DNA from: Prolixibacteraceae bacterium
GTDB taxonomy: Bacteria > Bacteroidota > Bacteroidia > Bacteroidales > Prolixibacteraceae
Direction: 5' to 3'
Assembly (NCBI GenBank): GCA_017998095.1
Contig: JAGODU010000012.1
Location: 1 to 49,140, forward strand
Length of the DNA stretch: 49,140 nt
In this document: positions 9,286 to 17,126 of the stretch, piece by piece
Position numbering within the stretch: position 1 is the stretch's first letter
How the letters are laid out: every line of letters starts with the position of its first letter
The notes under the pieces: model-generated
What the model saw: the letters and a program-made list of their open reading frames with translations, nothing else
Told to the model about the DNA's origin: nothing
Database searches by the model: none
Translations under genes and position numbers: made by a program

Positions 9286-10110
9286 ATGGAAAATAAAAGT
9301 TTTAAATTTTATCCTACAACCATTGAAGCTGTTCATCTGCTTGTCTTACTGATGGTCATGCAGGCATTGATTGATTTTCCTATTGCCTTATACGACTATT
9401 ACAACGACACCAACATCCTTTCTAACTCCCGGATCAGTCTTGTATCAGGCATTATAATAATCTCTTTTATTTTCTTTTTTGGCCTTAAAAAATCAAAAAC
9501 CAAAATCACTAAGGTCTTACCATTAAAATTATTCAACCCTTTGTTAATCATCCCTATTATTATCTTACTCATAGGCCTGCAGTATTTAGTTGGATTGCTT
9601 AACCTTCAGGTTGAAAAAGTTATTCCTGCACCTGAATGGTTCTGGGAGCTGTTCAATAAACTATTTGAAAATAAATACGGATTCTGGGGCGCCCTGATTA
9701 AAGTGGCAATCATAGCTCCCTTAATTGAAGAAAGCTTATTCCGAGGAATAATCATGCACGGTTTTATGAAGAACTATAAAAACTGGTATTCTATCCTAAT
9801 ATCTGCTATATTGTTTTCCGTGTATCACCTGAATCCCTGGCAAATGACATATACCTTTTTCCTTGGTTTACTTTTAGGATGGATAATGGTCAGAACTAAC
9901 TCTTTAATTTTATGCATTATAACTCATTCAATAAATAATCTTTCAGTTCTCTTGTCTATAACATTTGCCAAAGAAATTTCTGAAAGTTTTATTGCTGGCT
10001 TTTCCTCTTCTGAAAAGATTTTATACAGCACTTTTGCATTAATTACAGGAGTATTTCTAATATGGATTCTAACCAAAATAAAAAGAAATAAAGTCTTTAA
10101 ACAAGCGTAA
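9286..10110 (+). CDS. CPBP-family intramembrane metalloprotease
   Basis: A 274-residue polytopic membrane protein of the CAAX prenyl protease 2/bacteriocin-processing (CPBP, ABI) family. About seven hydrophobic segments are visible. The catalytic motif EESLFRG lies at 148-154 (Glu148/Glu149, Arg153), followed by His181 in VYHLNPWQ and His214 in CIITHSINN, so all three motifs of an active member are intact. Many bacterial members have unknown substrates. The ATG at 9286 lies only 5 bases after a TTATTTTG stretch that resembles, but does not exactly match, the Bacteroidota -7 box. It converges with the HdeD-like gene, with 7 bases between them. Confidence 0.88.
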   Translation: MENKSFKFYPTTIEAVHLLVLLMVMQALIDFPIALYDYYNDTNILSNSRISLVSGIIIISFIFFFGLKKSKTKITKVLPLKLFNPLLIIPIIILLIGLQYLVGLLNLQVEKVIPAPEWFWELFNKLFENKYGFWGALIKVAIIAPLIEESLFRGIIMHGFMKNYKNWYSILISAILFSVYHLNPWQMTYTFFLGLLLGWIMVRTNSLILCIITHSINNLSVLLSITFAKEISESFIAGFSSSEKILYSTFALITGVFLIWILTKIKRNKVFKQA

Positions 10111-10117
10111 TTGATAA

Positions 10118-10702
10118 TTACTCTACTTCCTCATATTCAGCATCAATAATCTCCGGTTCATGAGGAGTCTGCTTCAACTTCTTTCTAATCCTGAATATAC
10201 TTATTAACTTAAAAAATCCATAAAGGATAATTAATCCGCCTATTAATTTCATTATTGATATTTCACTTCCTATAGGATTTGTAATCATAAAAATACCTGC
10301 TATCAAAGCTAACAGTGAGAAAAAACCAATTACCCAGGAAATACCCGATTTGAATCCGGCTCGAATTTGAATTCCTAAAATTGAAATTCCTGTAATAATG
10401 AGAATAAAGCTTAGGATAAAAAGCATGAACCCTGCAATAAAGGCAGGGAAAAACAAGAAAATCGCCCCGGCTATCATACTGGTTATTCCTCCGGGAACTA
10501 TAAGAAAAGAAGGCGAAACCTGCATTGTTGACATTGATGAAATAAGGCTTGTTATTCCGGTTATTAATAATAAACACCCAAGAAACTGAACAAACACTTT
10601 CATAGAGATTTCAGGAATCAGTATTATTGCTATTCCTCCTGCTACATAGAGGAGACTTACAATAATTGTATAAATCGGATTAGAAGAATTTTGTTTCAAC
10701 AT
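10118..10702 (-). CDS. DUF308/HdeD-like membrane protein
   Basis: A 194-residue protein with six predicted membrane segments arranged as paired hairpins and a charged C-terminal tail (EPEIIDAEYEEVE). The repeated pattern of Gly-containing helices, such as LLYVAGGIAIILIPEISMK and SLLALIAGIFMITNP, is that of the HdeD/DUF308 family. HdeD in E. coli is linked to acid resistance; no function is established for the Bacteroidota members. Start is the ATG at 10702, just downstream of a TATATTTG promoter element, implying a very short or absent leader. Confidence 0.75.
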   Translation of the reverse strand: MLKQNSSNPIYTIIVSLLYVAGGIAIILIPEISMKVFVQFLGCLLLITGITSLISSMSTMQVSPSFLIVPGGITSMIAGAIFLFFPAFIAGFMLFILSFILIITGISILGIQIRAGFKSGISWVIGFFSLLALIAGIFMITNPIGSEISIMKLIGGLIILYGFFKLISIFRIRKKLKQTPHEPEIIDAEYEEVE

Positions 10703-10712
10703 TTTTTTTTTG

Positions 10713-10720
10713 CAAATATA
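10713..10720 (-). promoter_or_regulatory. TAnnTTTG -7 element of the HdeD-like gene
   Basis: On the minus strand this reads TATATTTG, an exact match to the Bacteroidota -7 consensus TAnnTTTG, and ends 10 bases before the ATG at 10702. The expected transcript would have a leader of only a few bases. No clear -33 box was found at the usual 19-base spacing. Confidence 0.45.
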
Positions 10721-10780
10721 GTGAAAAGAAAAGTGCCCGGCATTTCAAATGAAAACTTCCGGACACCTTGATGTTTGGCG

Positions 10781-10854
10781 TGATCCTGACGGGGATCGAA
10801 CCCATAACCTACGGCTTAGAAGGCCGTTGCTCTATCCAATTGAGCTACAGGACC
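10781..10854 (-). tRNA. tRNA-Arg (anticodon UCU)
   Basis: Folds as a complete cloverleaf of 74 bases: acceptor GGTCCTG/CAGGATC (one G-U pair), D arm GCTC..GAGC, anticodon stem ACGGC/GCCGT with loop CTTCTAA giving anticodon TCT, a 5-base variable loop AGGTT and T arm ATGGG/CCCGT around TTCGATC. The discriminator is A. CCA is not encoded directly after it. It reads AGA codons, common in this AT-rich genome. Confidence 0.96.
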
Positions 10855-10878
10855 AGCATAAAACTTGTTTTGCGGCTG

Positions 10879-10886
10879 CAAATATA
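10879..10886 (-). promoter_or_regulatory. TAnnTTTG -7 element of tRNA-Arg
   Basis: Minus-strand TATATTTG, exact to the Bacteroidota -7 consensus, 24 bases upstream of the mature tRNA 5' end. A T/A-rich segment lies at the -33 position without an exact TTTG. Assignment is by consensus and position. Confidence 0.5.
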
Positions 10887-11056
10887 TATAAATGGATTTA
10901 AAATTGAATCTTTTTAATTGATATTTCCTATTCAAAATTTAGGTTTACCTAATTAATTCCTGATGAAATTATTTTTAAAAGACCCTTAAATAGCCTTATT
11001 TTTAAACAATAACACTATTCTAAAGAAAATCTGTTACATAAATTCCGATATAACAA

Positions 11057-12091
11057 TTACATCAAAAAGATGTTGTTTTCTTCACATTGGCTAATCATTT
11101 CTTCAGGCCATATCGATGATTGTACTTCTCCAATATGGGCTTTCTGAAGAAAATACATGCATATTCTTGATTGTCCGATTCCCCCACCCATAGATAACGG
11201 TAATTCATCATTTAAAAGCATACTGTGGAAAAGAAGTTTTTTACGCTCCTCAGAGCCTGCAAGTTTTAACTGCTCATTCAAAGCTTTCTTGTCAACCCTG
11301 ATACCCATCGATGAAATCTCAAATGCTCTTTCCAAAATAGGATTCCAAATGATTATATCACCGTTAAGCCCTTTATATCCATTCATGCTTTCTGTAGTCC
11401 AATCATCATAATCAGGTGCACGACCATCATGCTTTTCTCCATTCGACAATGCTCCCCCGATTCCTATTACAAAAACAGCTCCGTATTTCTTTGCCACTTC
11501 AGTTTCCCTTTCAAACGGAGTTTTATCCGGATACATTTGTAATAATTCTTCAGAATGAAAGAATGTAATTTCTTCGGGTAATATTGGATGAATATCTACG
11601 AATTCTTCACAAACCTGAAATTCTGTTCTTTTTAAAACCAGAAATAATCTTTTAACTACATCTTTAAGAAAATCAATATTTCTTTGACCTTCAGAGATTG
11701 TTACCTCCCAATCCCACTGGTCAACATATAATGAATGAATATTGTCCAATTCTTCATCTGCCCTGATGGCATTCATGTCTGTGTAAATCCCGAATCCAAC
11801 CGGTATATTAAGTTTTCCTAATGTCATTCTTTTCCATTTTGCAAGAGAATGAACTACTTCAGCAACCTGACCATTCAAATCCTTAATCGGGAAATTTACT
11901 GCTCTTTCAATTCCGTTAAGGTCATCATTAATACCGGTACCTCTTAATACAAAAAGAGGTGCTGTTACCCTTCTTAATTTAAGCTCTGAGGAAAGATTAG
12001 TTTGAAAATAATCTTTAACCAATTTAATTGCTTTTTCAGTTTGAACCGGATCTAATATTGGTTTATAACCCTGCGGAATTGTTAGTTTCAT
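11057..12091 (-). CDS. asnA: Aspartate-ammonia ligase AsnA
   Basis: Makes asparagine from aspartate, ammonia and ATP (AMP-forming) in the cytoplasm; structurally related to class II aminoacyl-tRNA synthetases. The 344 residues run close to the usual 330-345 with the family's conserved start (IPQGYKPILDPVQTEKAI), LRRVTAPLFVLRGTGINDDLNG, the HSLAKWKRMTL segment, YTDMNAIRADEELDNIHS, YVDQWDWE and the C-terminal LSMGGGIGQSRICMYFLQ. An AsnC/Lrp-type regulator gene lies 293 bases upstream in the same direction, and the gap contains a palindromic element and a candidate promoter. Confidence 0.97.
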   Translation of the reverse strand: MKLTIPQGYKPILDPVQTEKAIKLVKDYFQTNLSSELKLRRVTAPLFVLRGTGINDDLNGIERAVNFPIKDLNGQVAEVVHSLAKWKRMTLGKLNIPVGFGIYTDMNAIRADEELDNIHSLYVDQWDWEVTISEGQRNIDFLKDVVKRLFLVLKRTEFQVCEEFVDIHPILPEEITFFHSEELLQMYPDKTPFERETEVAKKYGAVFVIGIGGALSNGEKHDGRAPDYDDWTTESMNGYKGLNGDIIIWNPILERAFEISSMGIRVDKKALNEQLKLAGSEERKKLLFHSMLLNDELPLSMGGGIGQSRICMYFLQKAHIGEVQSSIWPEEMISQCEENNIFLM

Positions 12092-12176
12092 ATTACTATT
12101 TTAACCCTATTGATTTTATTTATTATAAAAAACAAGCATATTTCTTTGATTTTATCAATAATATGAAAAAATCACC

Positions 12177-12209
12177 CAAAAATATTACTTTTATAATACA
12201 AATTGCAAA
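12177..12209 (-). promoter_or_regulatory. Candidate asnA promoter
   Basis: Minus-strand TATTTTTG at 12177-12184 matches the TAnnTTTG -7 consensus, and TTTG at 12206-12209 could be the -33 box with a 21-base spacer, slightly longer than the usual 19. A second TTTG at 12199-12202 gives too short a spacer. Transcription would begin about 80 bases upstream of the asnA ATG. Confidence 0.42.
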
Positions 12210-12233
12210 TATTTCATTTTAATGATAAAAAAA

Positions 12234-12282
12234 TATTCAATTTGATAGTAAATTATTAAAAATGCAACTATCAATTTGAATA
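12234..12282. promoter_or_regulatory. Palindromic candidate operator between asnA and the Lrp gene
   Basis: Inverted repeat with arms 12234-12249 and 12267-12282: 15 of 16 positions pair, 17-base spacer. Each arm contains the 9-mer TCAATTTGA, itself nearly symmetric, at 12237-12245 and 12271-12279, exactly 34 bases apart (about three helical turns). The element lies just upstream of the candidate asnA -33 box, where an AsnC/Lrp oligomer could act. It could instead be a weak terminator for the upstream regulator gene, but it is AT-rich and has no T-tract. The symmetry is seen; the binding is inferred. Confidence 0.5.
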
Positions 12283-12328
12283 ACTCAAAATATAGACTTT
12301 GATTTTTACTTTAGCATATAGTACTTAA

Positions 12329-12359
12329 AATCTCAGAACAACAAACTTCTTCTGAGATT
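12329..12359 (-). terminator. Hairpin downstream of the Lrp-type regulator gene
   Basis: Perfect 10-bp inverted repeat (AATCTCAGAA/TTCTGAGATT), arms 12329-12338 and 12350-12359, 11-base loop, 25 bases past the regulator's stop. On the minus strand the stem runs into a short TTTT. A moderate terminator candidate that would separate the regulator from asnA. Confidence 0.5.
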
Positions 12360-12384
12360 CACATAGACAAATTTGAAGAAACCT

Positions 12385-12864
12385 TTATTTAATAGGAACT
12401 TGTCTTTCAAATTCAATTTCAAGCGACATAAATGTTTCAGTCCGGGCTATACCATCAATCTTCTGAAACTCCTCATCGATAAGCTGTTTCAGATGCTTAT
12501 TTGTCTTAGTTTGAATTTTAAGAAATATGGCGTATTGACCTGTTGTATAGTGACATTCAATGATCTCAGGTATTTCCATCAACTGTTTTACTACTTCTTT
12601 ATGAAAACTTGCTTTTTCCAGATAAATACCCATAAAAGCACAAGTATTATAACCTAACTTTTCAGGACTTACCTTAAATTCAGATCCTGATATTACTCCC
12701 ATATTTAACAACCTCTGAACTCTTTGATGAATAGCTGCACCGGAAACACCACATTCCCTGGCTACTTCCAGAAAGGGAATCCTGGCATTCTTTGTTATTA
12801 ACCTTAAAATTTTCTGATCCAGTTCATCAATATTTTTGGTTTGCAATAAAACTTCTTCGTTCAT
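12385..12864 (-). CDS. AsnC/Lrp-family transcriptional regulator
   Basis: A 159-residue DNA-binding protein. Residues about 12-70 form the AsnC-type winged helix-turn-helix (LDELDQKILRLITKNARIPF...ECGVSGAAIHQRVQRL), and about 75-150 the RAM/ligand-binding domain with YLEKASFHKEVVKQLMEIPE, ECHYTTGQYAIFLK and a dimer-forming C-terminal strand. Members assemble as dimers to octamers and respond to amino acids. It lies directly upstream of asnA in the same orientation, so asparagine metabolism is a plausible target, as with E. coli AsnC and asnA; the global Lrp role is the alternative. The ligand cannot be read from the sequence. Confidence 0.9.
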   Translation of the reverse strand: MNEEVLLQTKNIDELDQKILRLITKNARIPFLEVARECGVSGAAIHQRVQRLLNMGVISGSEFKVSPEKLGYNTCAFMGIYLEKASFHKEVVKQLMEIPEIIECHYTTGQYAIFLKIQTKTNKHLKQLIDEEFQKIDGIARTETFMSLEIEFERQVPIK

Positions 12865-12977
12865 CTTTTTAATAGTTAATTTTAAAAATGTAAGCTAAAT
12901 GTATTAATAAATTACAAATATTAAAAAAAAGCAATGAAAATGGTTTAATAAAAATCAATTCATAAGATTTTTAATAT

Positions 12978-14087
12978 TCAGATTCGATTTTTTAACCTAA
13001 GAATCTTCCCATATTCATCTGCTATCAACATAGCATTATACACCTTTTCCGGTGTAATAATACCTGCCTCATGATGAAGACAGTCATTAGGATCGCATGC
13101 TTTTACTGCTGCTTGCATCAATTTTTCTTTATTTATTATTCTGACTCCAATATCTGATAATGTTGTAGGCAATCCAATCTCCCGACAAAAAGAATAAACT
13201 TTTTCAATAACTCCGGGATCCTCATCTGTCAGATGAAGGCTAGTTAACAAACCAAAGGCTACTTTTTCTCCGTGAAAGGAAGAATGTGTATCTTCTAAAA
13301 CAGTCAACCCATTATGAATGGCATGAGCTCCGGCTAACCCTGAACTTTCAAATCCAAGCCCACTTAAAAGTATATTTGCTTCAACAATATGACTAAATGC
13401 CGGCGTGACAATTTTATTATCACATGCTATTTTTGCTGACTTCCCATATAATAAAACTGTATCATAACATAGCCTGGCAAGATTCAATCCGGTCATTGTG
13501 CCATATCCTCCGCATTCATTCAACGAATGAGTTCGTTCACAAGATTTTGCTTCAAACCAGGTTGCCAGAGCATCTCCCATGCCTGCCACGAGAAAACGCA
13601 CAGGCGACTTAACGATTATATTCAAATCTACGAGAACAACCTGTGGGTTCATTTTCTGATAATAAACAGACTCAAAAACACTGCCTTCACTGTAAATAAC
13701 GGCACACCCACTGCATGGCGCATCAGTCGATGCAATTGTTGGAACTATGATTAAAGGAATATTGGCTCTGTCAGATGCAATCTTTGCAGTGTCAATAGTT
13801 TTACCACCTCCCATGCCAATCAAAACATCAATTTTTTTGCTTTGAATTAAATCGTATACTCTCTTTATTTCTGACTCACAGCATTCACCTATGAATTTTT
13901 CTATTTCTATTATCCCACTCTTTTCAAATTCGGGATAATCGGGAAGAATTTTCTTAATAACTGTCCGTGATCCAAGAATAAGCCCTTTATTACCAAGTAG
14001 TTTAATAAGCTCCGGCAATTCTTTTATTGCGTTCTCCCCTTGAATATATTTCCCGGGAAAAACGGCTTTTGTATATCTTTCCATCAT
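12978..14087 (-). CDS. gldA: Glycerol dehydrogenase
   Basis: Iron/zinc-dependent alcohol dehydrogenase that oxidises glycerol to dihydroxyacetone with NAD. The 369 residues fit GldA (about 365-370). Visible are the NAD-binding GMGGGKTIDTAK (91-102), IVPTIASTDAPCSGCAVIY (114-132), and the metal ligands Asp172 in AGMGDALATWFEA, His255 in AGAHAIHNG and His272 in SSFHGEKVAFG. The sequence opens with two adjacent Met codons (14087 and 14084); either could be used. It begins 1 base after the final stop of the broken esterase, so it is probably translated from that transcript. No dihydroxyacetone kinase lies nearby. Confidence 0.93.
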   Translation of the reverse strand: MMERYTKAVFPGKYIQGENAIKELPELIKLLGNKGLILGSRTVIKKILPDYPEFEKSGIIEIEKFIGECCESEIKRVYDLIQSKKIDVLIGMGGGKTIDTAKIASDRANIPLIIVPTIASTDAPCSGCAVIYSEGSVFESVYYQKMNPQVVLVDLNIIVKSPVRFLVAGMGDALATWFEAKSCERTHSLNECGGYGTMTGLNLARLCYDTVLLYGKSAKIACDNKIVTPAFSHIVEANILLSGLGFESSGLAGAHAIHNGLTVLEDTHSSFHGEKVAFGLLTSLHLTDEDPGVIEKVYSFCREIGLPTTLSDIGVRIINKEKLMQAAVKACDPNDCLHHEAGIITPEKVYNAMLIADEYGKILRLKNRI

Positions 14088-14088
14088 T

Positions 14089-14605
14089 TTATTGATTTAA
14101 AAATATTAGTCCTTCTTGTAAAGCCTTCAGGTCACTTGTATTATGATCACATCCCTCAAATATAAAGCTATCCCATGTTATACTACTTAAATTTGCTTTT
14201 TTCAGATTTTCTTTCAAAACCTTACACCACTTCGTAACCTGTTTCATATCTTTTGAACCCATACTGAAAAAAAACATAATCTTCTTTTTCAGCTTATTGT
14301 CAACACTTTTAAAAAGTCCGGCATCAACCATTTTCATTATTTGTATTTACAATTCCAATTCCAATTACCGGAAATCTGTTTTGACAATCAGCAATTAATT
14401 CATACCTGTATTTTGAAAATTCTCCATCAAGTAAAAATATTAAATTGACTGTATCTTTTTGATTTAAACCTTCCGGTTCAAAAATCAAAATCTCTCTTTC
14501 TTCTCCTAATATTTTTGATTTAATAAGCAGCGTATCAATATTGAAGTTAACAGCCGCAATAAATAAAGGCACAAGTGAAAATATAAATACAAGTATTACT
14601 TTCAC
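14089..14605 (-). pseudogene. Broken alpha/beta-hydrolase (esterase) gene with internal deletion
   Basis: Two out-of-frame pieces of what looks like one secreted esterase. The upstream piece (14324-14605, 93 residues) has a signal peptide and the esterase start, with EREILIFEPEGLNQKD, NLIFLLDGE and FPVIGIGIVNTNN, the last being the usual 'GIxNT.R' region before the catalytic serine. The downstream piece (14089-14337, 82 residues) resembles the C-terminal end, with LKKKIMFFFSMGSKDMKQVTK and the FEGCDHNTS segment that would carry the catalytic His. The middle, including the GxSxGG nucleophile, is missing, and the join shifts the frame with a 14-base overlap. Read together they indicate a deletion plus frameshift. 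Two small independent genes are the less likely alternative. Confidence 0.7.
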
Positions 14606-14680
14606 ATTCAGATATTTAAAATAAAAATTAGTAATTAATCAAATCTGTAATATTCTCATATTCAAAAATAAAAACTTTGA

Positions 14681-15079
14681 TTATATGTTTAAAAAAGGAT
14701 TAAAAGCTATCTCCCAAAGGTTCCCATCCGGATCTGACACATAACTACTATAACCTCCCCAGAAAACTTTTTGAGGTTCTTTAATAATTTTAACACCTTT
14801 GCCTTTAAGATCTTCAATTAAATCGTCTACTTCTTTTTCGCTTTTCACATTGTATGATAGTGTAAATCCTTTAAACCCGTTCCCAAAAGGTTCAACCTGA
14901 GCATCGTCAGCTAATTCAATTCGAGAATAAACAGATAAGATTATCCCATTTAGTTCAAACATAACAATGTGATCCTGACTCATTTCAGATCGCTTCCATC
15001 CGAATTTATTTTCATAAAAATCAATCGTGGCATCCAAATCATTAGCCCCTAATGTAATGAACGTTAGTCTTTGTTCCAT
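14681..15079 (-). CDS. VOC-superfamily (glyoxalase/bleomycin-resistance fold) protein
   Basis: A 132-residue protein with the paired beta-alpha-beta-beta-beta modules of the vicinal oxygen chelate fold. It opens with RLTFITLGANDLDATIDFYENKFGWK and closes with FWGGYSSYVSDPDGNLWEIAFNPF, both characteristic of this superfamily. The usual metal-binding His near the start is replaced (FITLGA), while the terminal Glu in WEIAFNP is kept. The substrate is not predictable; members include lyases, dioxygenases and resistance proteins. It stands 75 bases upstream of the broken esterase in the same direction. Confidence 0.85.
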   Translation of the reverse strand: MEQRLTFITLGANDLDATIDFYENKFGWKRSEMSQDHIVMFELNGIILSVYSRIELADDAQVEPFGNGFKGFTLSYNVKSEKEVDDLIEDLKGKGVKIIKEPQKVFWGGYSSYVSDPDGNLWEIAFNPFLNI

Positions 15080-15276
15080 CTCTAAAAATTTGATTTAAAA
15101 TTACTTTAAAAATACTCCCTTATTTCATCTACTAATTTAAATCAATAATTCCATTAAAATATATACCTATGAAGATATATATTTATTAAACCTCCTTTTC
15201 TTTTAATAATTTTCGATAGAAACAAAAAATAATATTTCTTTTAAGGCTAAAATTCAGGCATTAGAAAAGCCTTAAT

Positions 15277-15708
15277 TCACTTTAATGTTTTCTTGTACCG
15301 AATTATTTGAAGTAAGTCGTCAACCTGGCTTTCATCATAAACATCAATAGTAAGCGGTAGTAACTTTCCGATTGACTGAGGCTTTTCCAAGCTCTCTTTA
15401 ATTTTTTCGTCAATAGTCAAACTGTCAACCCCTAAGATGTTCTTATCTGTAAAATAAAAAGAAACCTTGAAATAATTATTCCAAACTGAAAGCCAGAACA
15501 TATTTTTCTTCTTATAAAGGTGTTTTGCCAACCATGATTTGCCGTCGTTGTAGTATCTCCATTCAGGGACAATTCCAAATTCTTCCCCTGCCAAGGCGTC
15601 GATTAGCTTTACATAGGCATCATACGAAGACCCCATCTTTTCATTCAGAACTTCTTTGGTTGGCAGAATATTGGGGTCCTTTAAACTGTTTACTTCATTT
15701 TTTTCCAT
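15277..15708 (-). CDS. DUF3788 family protein
   Basis: A 143-residue soluble protein without signal or membrane segments. The segments LPTKEVLNEKMGSSYDAY, PEWRYYNDGKSWLAKHLYKKKN and FWLSVWNNYFKVSFYFTDK match my recollection of DUF3788, a family with no assigned role found in Bacteroidota and Firmicutes; related DUF1801/YdhG-like folds share the 'W.Y......WL.K' pattern. It has its own gap on each side (about 200 and 125 bases), so it is probably a single-gene unit. No function is proposed. Confidence 0.75.
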   Translation of the reverse strand: MEKNEVNSLKDPNILPTKEVLNEKMGSSYDAYVKLIDALAGEEFGIVPEWRYYNDGKSWLAKHLYKKKNMFWLSVWNNYFKVSFYFTDKNILGVDSLTIDEKIKESLEKPQSIGKLLPLTIDVYDESQVDDLLQIIRYKKTLK

Positions 15709-15832
15709 ATAATCATAAATTTTAAATGGATTGATTATTACTTACACTTCAATCAGAATCAAAGATAAAATCACAAATTGACAACCCTGTGTCAACAGTA
15801 TTTATTTGTTTTCCTTATTAAAAGGTAACCAA

Positions 15833-16696
15833 TTATAAAAACTTATCCAATTTTTCTTTCAGTCCTTCTGATATTTCTGTAAGTGGCAGCCTCAATTCCG
15901 AACTTGAAATCAATCCTTTTTTTGCCAGAATATACTTAAGCGGAGCAGGGTTTGGTTCAATAAAAAGCAAAGGAATAAGGCTTTCGATTGATTTCCAAAT
16001 CTTTAATGCATCTACATAATTATTTGATTTCATTAAATTGAAAATATCAACATACTTTTCAGTGTCGATATGAGCTGCTGCCAATATGCCCCCATCGCCC
16101 CCTAATGCAAGATTCACATAATACAATACATCCTCACCTGTCAGAACTGAAAAACCTTCAGGTTTATCGTGAATAAGCTGCATTGTTTGATTTATATTCC
16201 CACATGAATCTTTAACTCCAATAATATTTTTCAGCTGAGCAAGATTAAATAAGGTTTCGTTTTCAATATTTCTGCCCGTACGATATGGTATATTGTATAT
16301 GATTATATTTAAATCAGTTGCTTCAGAAATTGCTTTAAAATGGCTATAAATTCCATTTTGGTCTGGTCTGCTATAATATGGACTAACAGAAAGAATTCCA
16401 TCAATCTTATATTTTTCAACAATCTTAAGTTTCGATAATAACTTTCGGGTATTATTGCCTCCTAATCCAAAATAAACCGGAACCCTTCCATTGTTATATT
16501 CCATCGTTTTATCAAGAAGTTCTTCAAACTCATAATCGTCAATGGTTGGACATTCACCGGTTGTCCCATTAGGTATCAGTCCTGATATTCCCTTTGGAAT
16601 GTAGAAGTCAAGTATTTTCTTATACGACACATAATCAATTGATTCCCTGTCGAATGGGGTAATTACAGGTAGAAATACACCATTTAATTTTTCCAT
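15833..16696 (-). CDS. dapA: Dihydrodipicolinate synthase-family aldolase (probable DapA)
   Basis: Class I aldolase that condenses pyruvate with aspartate semialdehyde to form 4-hydroxy-tetrahydrodipicolinate, the first step of lysine/diaminopimelate synthesis. The TIM-barrel of 287 residues keeps the DapA residues: Thr45-Thr46 in PNGTTGEC, Tyr134 in IIYNIPYRTG, Arg139, and the Schiff-base lysine Lys162 in GVKDSCGN. Arg139 favours true DapA over N-acetylneuraminate lyase or KDG aldolase. No other lysine genes are near. A TAnnTTTG element lies 42-49 bases upstream of the ATG. Confidence 0.87.
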   Translation of the reverse strand: MEKLNGVFLPVITPFDRESIDYVSYKKILDFYIPKGISGLIPNGTTGECPTIDDYEFEELLDKTMEYNNGRVPVYFGLGGNNTRKLLSKLKIVEKYKIDGILSVSPYYSRPDQNGIYSHFKAISEATDLNIIIYNIPYRTGRNIENETLFNLAQLKNIIGVKDSCGNINQTMQLIHDKPEGFSVLTGEDVLYYVNLALGGDGGILAAAHIDTEKYVDIFNLMKSNNYVDALKIWKSIESLIPLLFIEPNPAPLKYILAKKGLISSSELRLPLTEISEGLKEKLDKFL

Positions 16697-16737
16697 AGTA
16701 GTGTTATTAATTCAAATTACCAAGCAAATCAAATTAA

Positions 16738-16745
16738 CAAAAATA
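16738..16745 (-). promoter_or_regulatory. Candidate -7 element of dapA
   Basis: Minus-strand TATTTTTG, matching TAnnTTTG, 41 bases upstream of the dapA ATG. No convincing -33 box at 19 bases, so the call rests on one element. Confidence 0.38.
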
Positions 16746-16983
16746 ACATGACAAAACCTTCATTTTAATAAAAAGAAGTAGGATTTTTATCTTTAAAATA
16801 ATAGGATTCTAATATATTCTGCTCAATTGGACTGATGCTTTTCCCTCATAAGCTTTGGATTTTGGTAGTCTTTCACGGCAGCAAAGTCAGTAATCCATTT
16901 ACAAGTACTTATCCGGTAAAATTTAAAAAAAATGCGTACCATTTTCAGGAAATGACAAGTAATACTTTTAGTCCCTTCAAATT

Positions 16984-17060
16984 CATACCAAATACTTACC
17001 AAACACCATAAGCGAACTTTCTTATGGTGTTTGGTAAGTATTTGGTAAGTATTTGGTATG
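16984..17060. repeat. Long perfect hairpin with an 11-base tandem duplication in one arm
   Basis: Arms 16986-17012 and 17021-17047 are perfectly complementary over 27 bp with an 8-base loop (cgaacttt). The right side repeats the 11-mer AAGTATTTGGT twice in tandem (17036-17046 and 17047-17057), so the outer left arm (16984-16997) can pair equally with 17047-17060, giving a second register. Both flanks contain ataccaaatac or its complement. It is far longer than a normal terminator stem and has no T-tract, though it lies about 65 bases past the stop of the Cys-rich gene. It may be a mobile palindromic repeat, a recombination site or an RNase III-processed structure. Confidence 0.85.
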
Positions 17061-17126
17061 ACTCAAACTGATATCAAAATACAAAAAGAGATACTTTTGA
17101 AAATCGCTTCAGAACAAATTCAGATT

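Larger units (their letters stand above)
16697..17126. other. 430-base non-coding gap with long hairpin and dapA promoter region
   Basis: Between dapA and the small Cys-rich gene, both on the minus strand. Nearest dapA a minus-strand TATTTTTG (16738-16745) fits the -7 consensus. Positions about 16800-16970 hold no feature I can support; short open stretches there are interrupted by stops. The striking content is the inverted repeat at 16984-17060, listed separately. Composition is not visibly different from the surroundings. Confidence 0.6.

Noticed and set aside
9002..9352. 116-residue plus-strand open frame before the CPBP gene
   Set aside because: It overlaps the start of rpmB on the other strand and the CPBP start in another frame, and reads as AT-rich intergenic sequence.
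10263..10577. 104-residue frame inside the HdeD-like gene
   Set aside because: Overlaps a membrane protein gene with clear helix periodicity in the other frame; the alternative is low-complexity.
10703..10780. Small RNA or riboswitch between the HdeD-like gene and tRNA-Arg
   Set aside because: Only a T-run and the promoter element are visible; no paired structure beyond the tRNA.
15241..15275. 8-bp inverted repeat (TTAAGGCT/AGCCTTAA) after the DUF3788 gene as a terminator
   Set aside because: Short stem, 19-base loop and no clear T-tract, so not strong enough to list as a feature.
16800..16970. Possible remnant coding sequence in the dapA upstream gap
   Set aside because: Short minus-strand open stretches are broken by stops and I recognise no family; they could be chance in AT-rich DNA.
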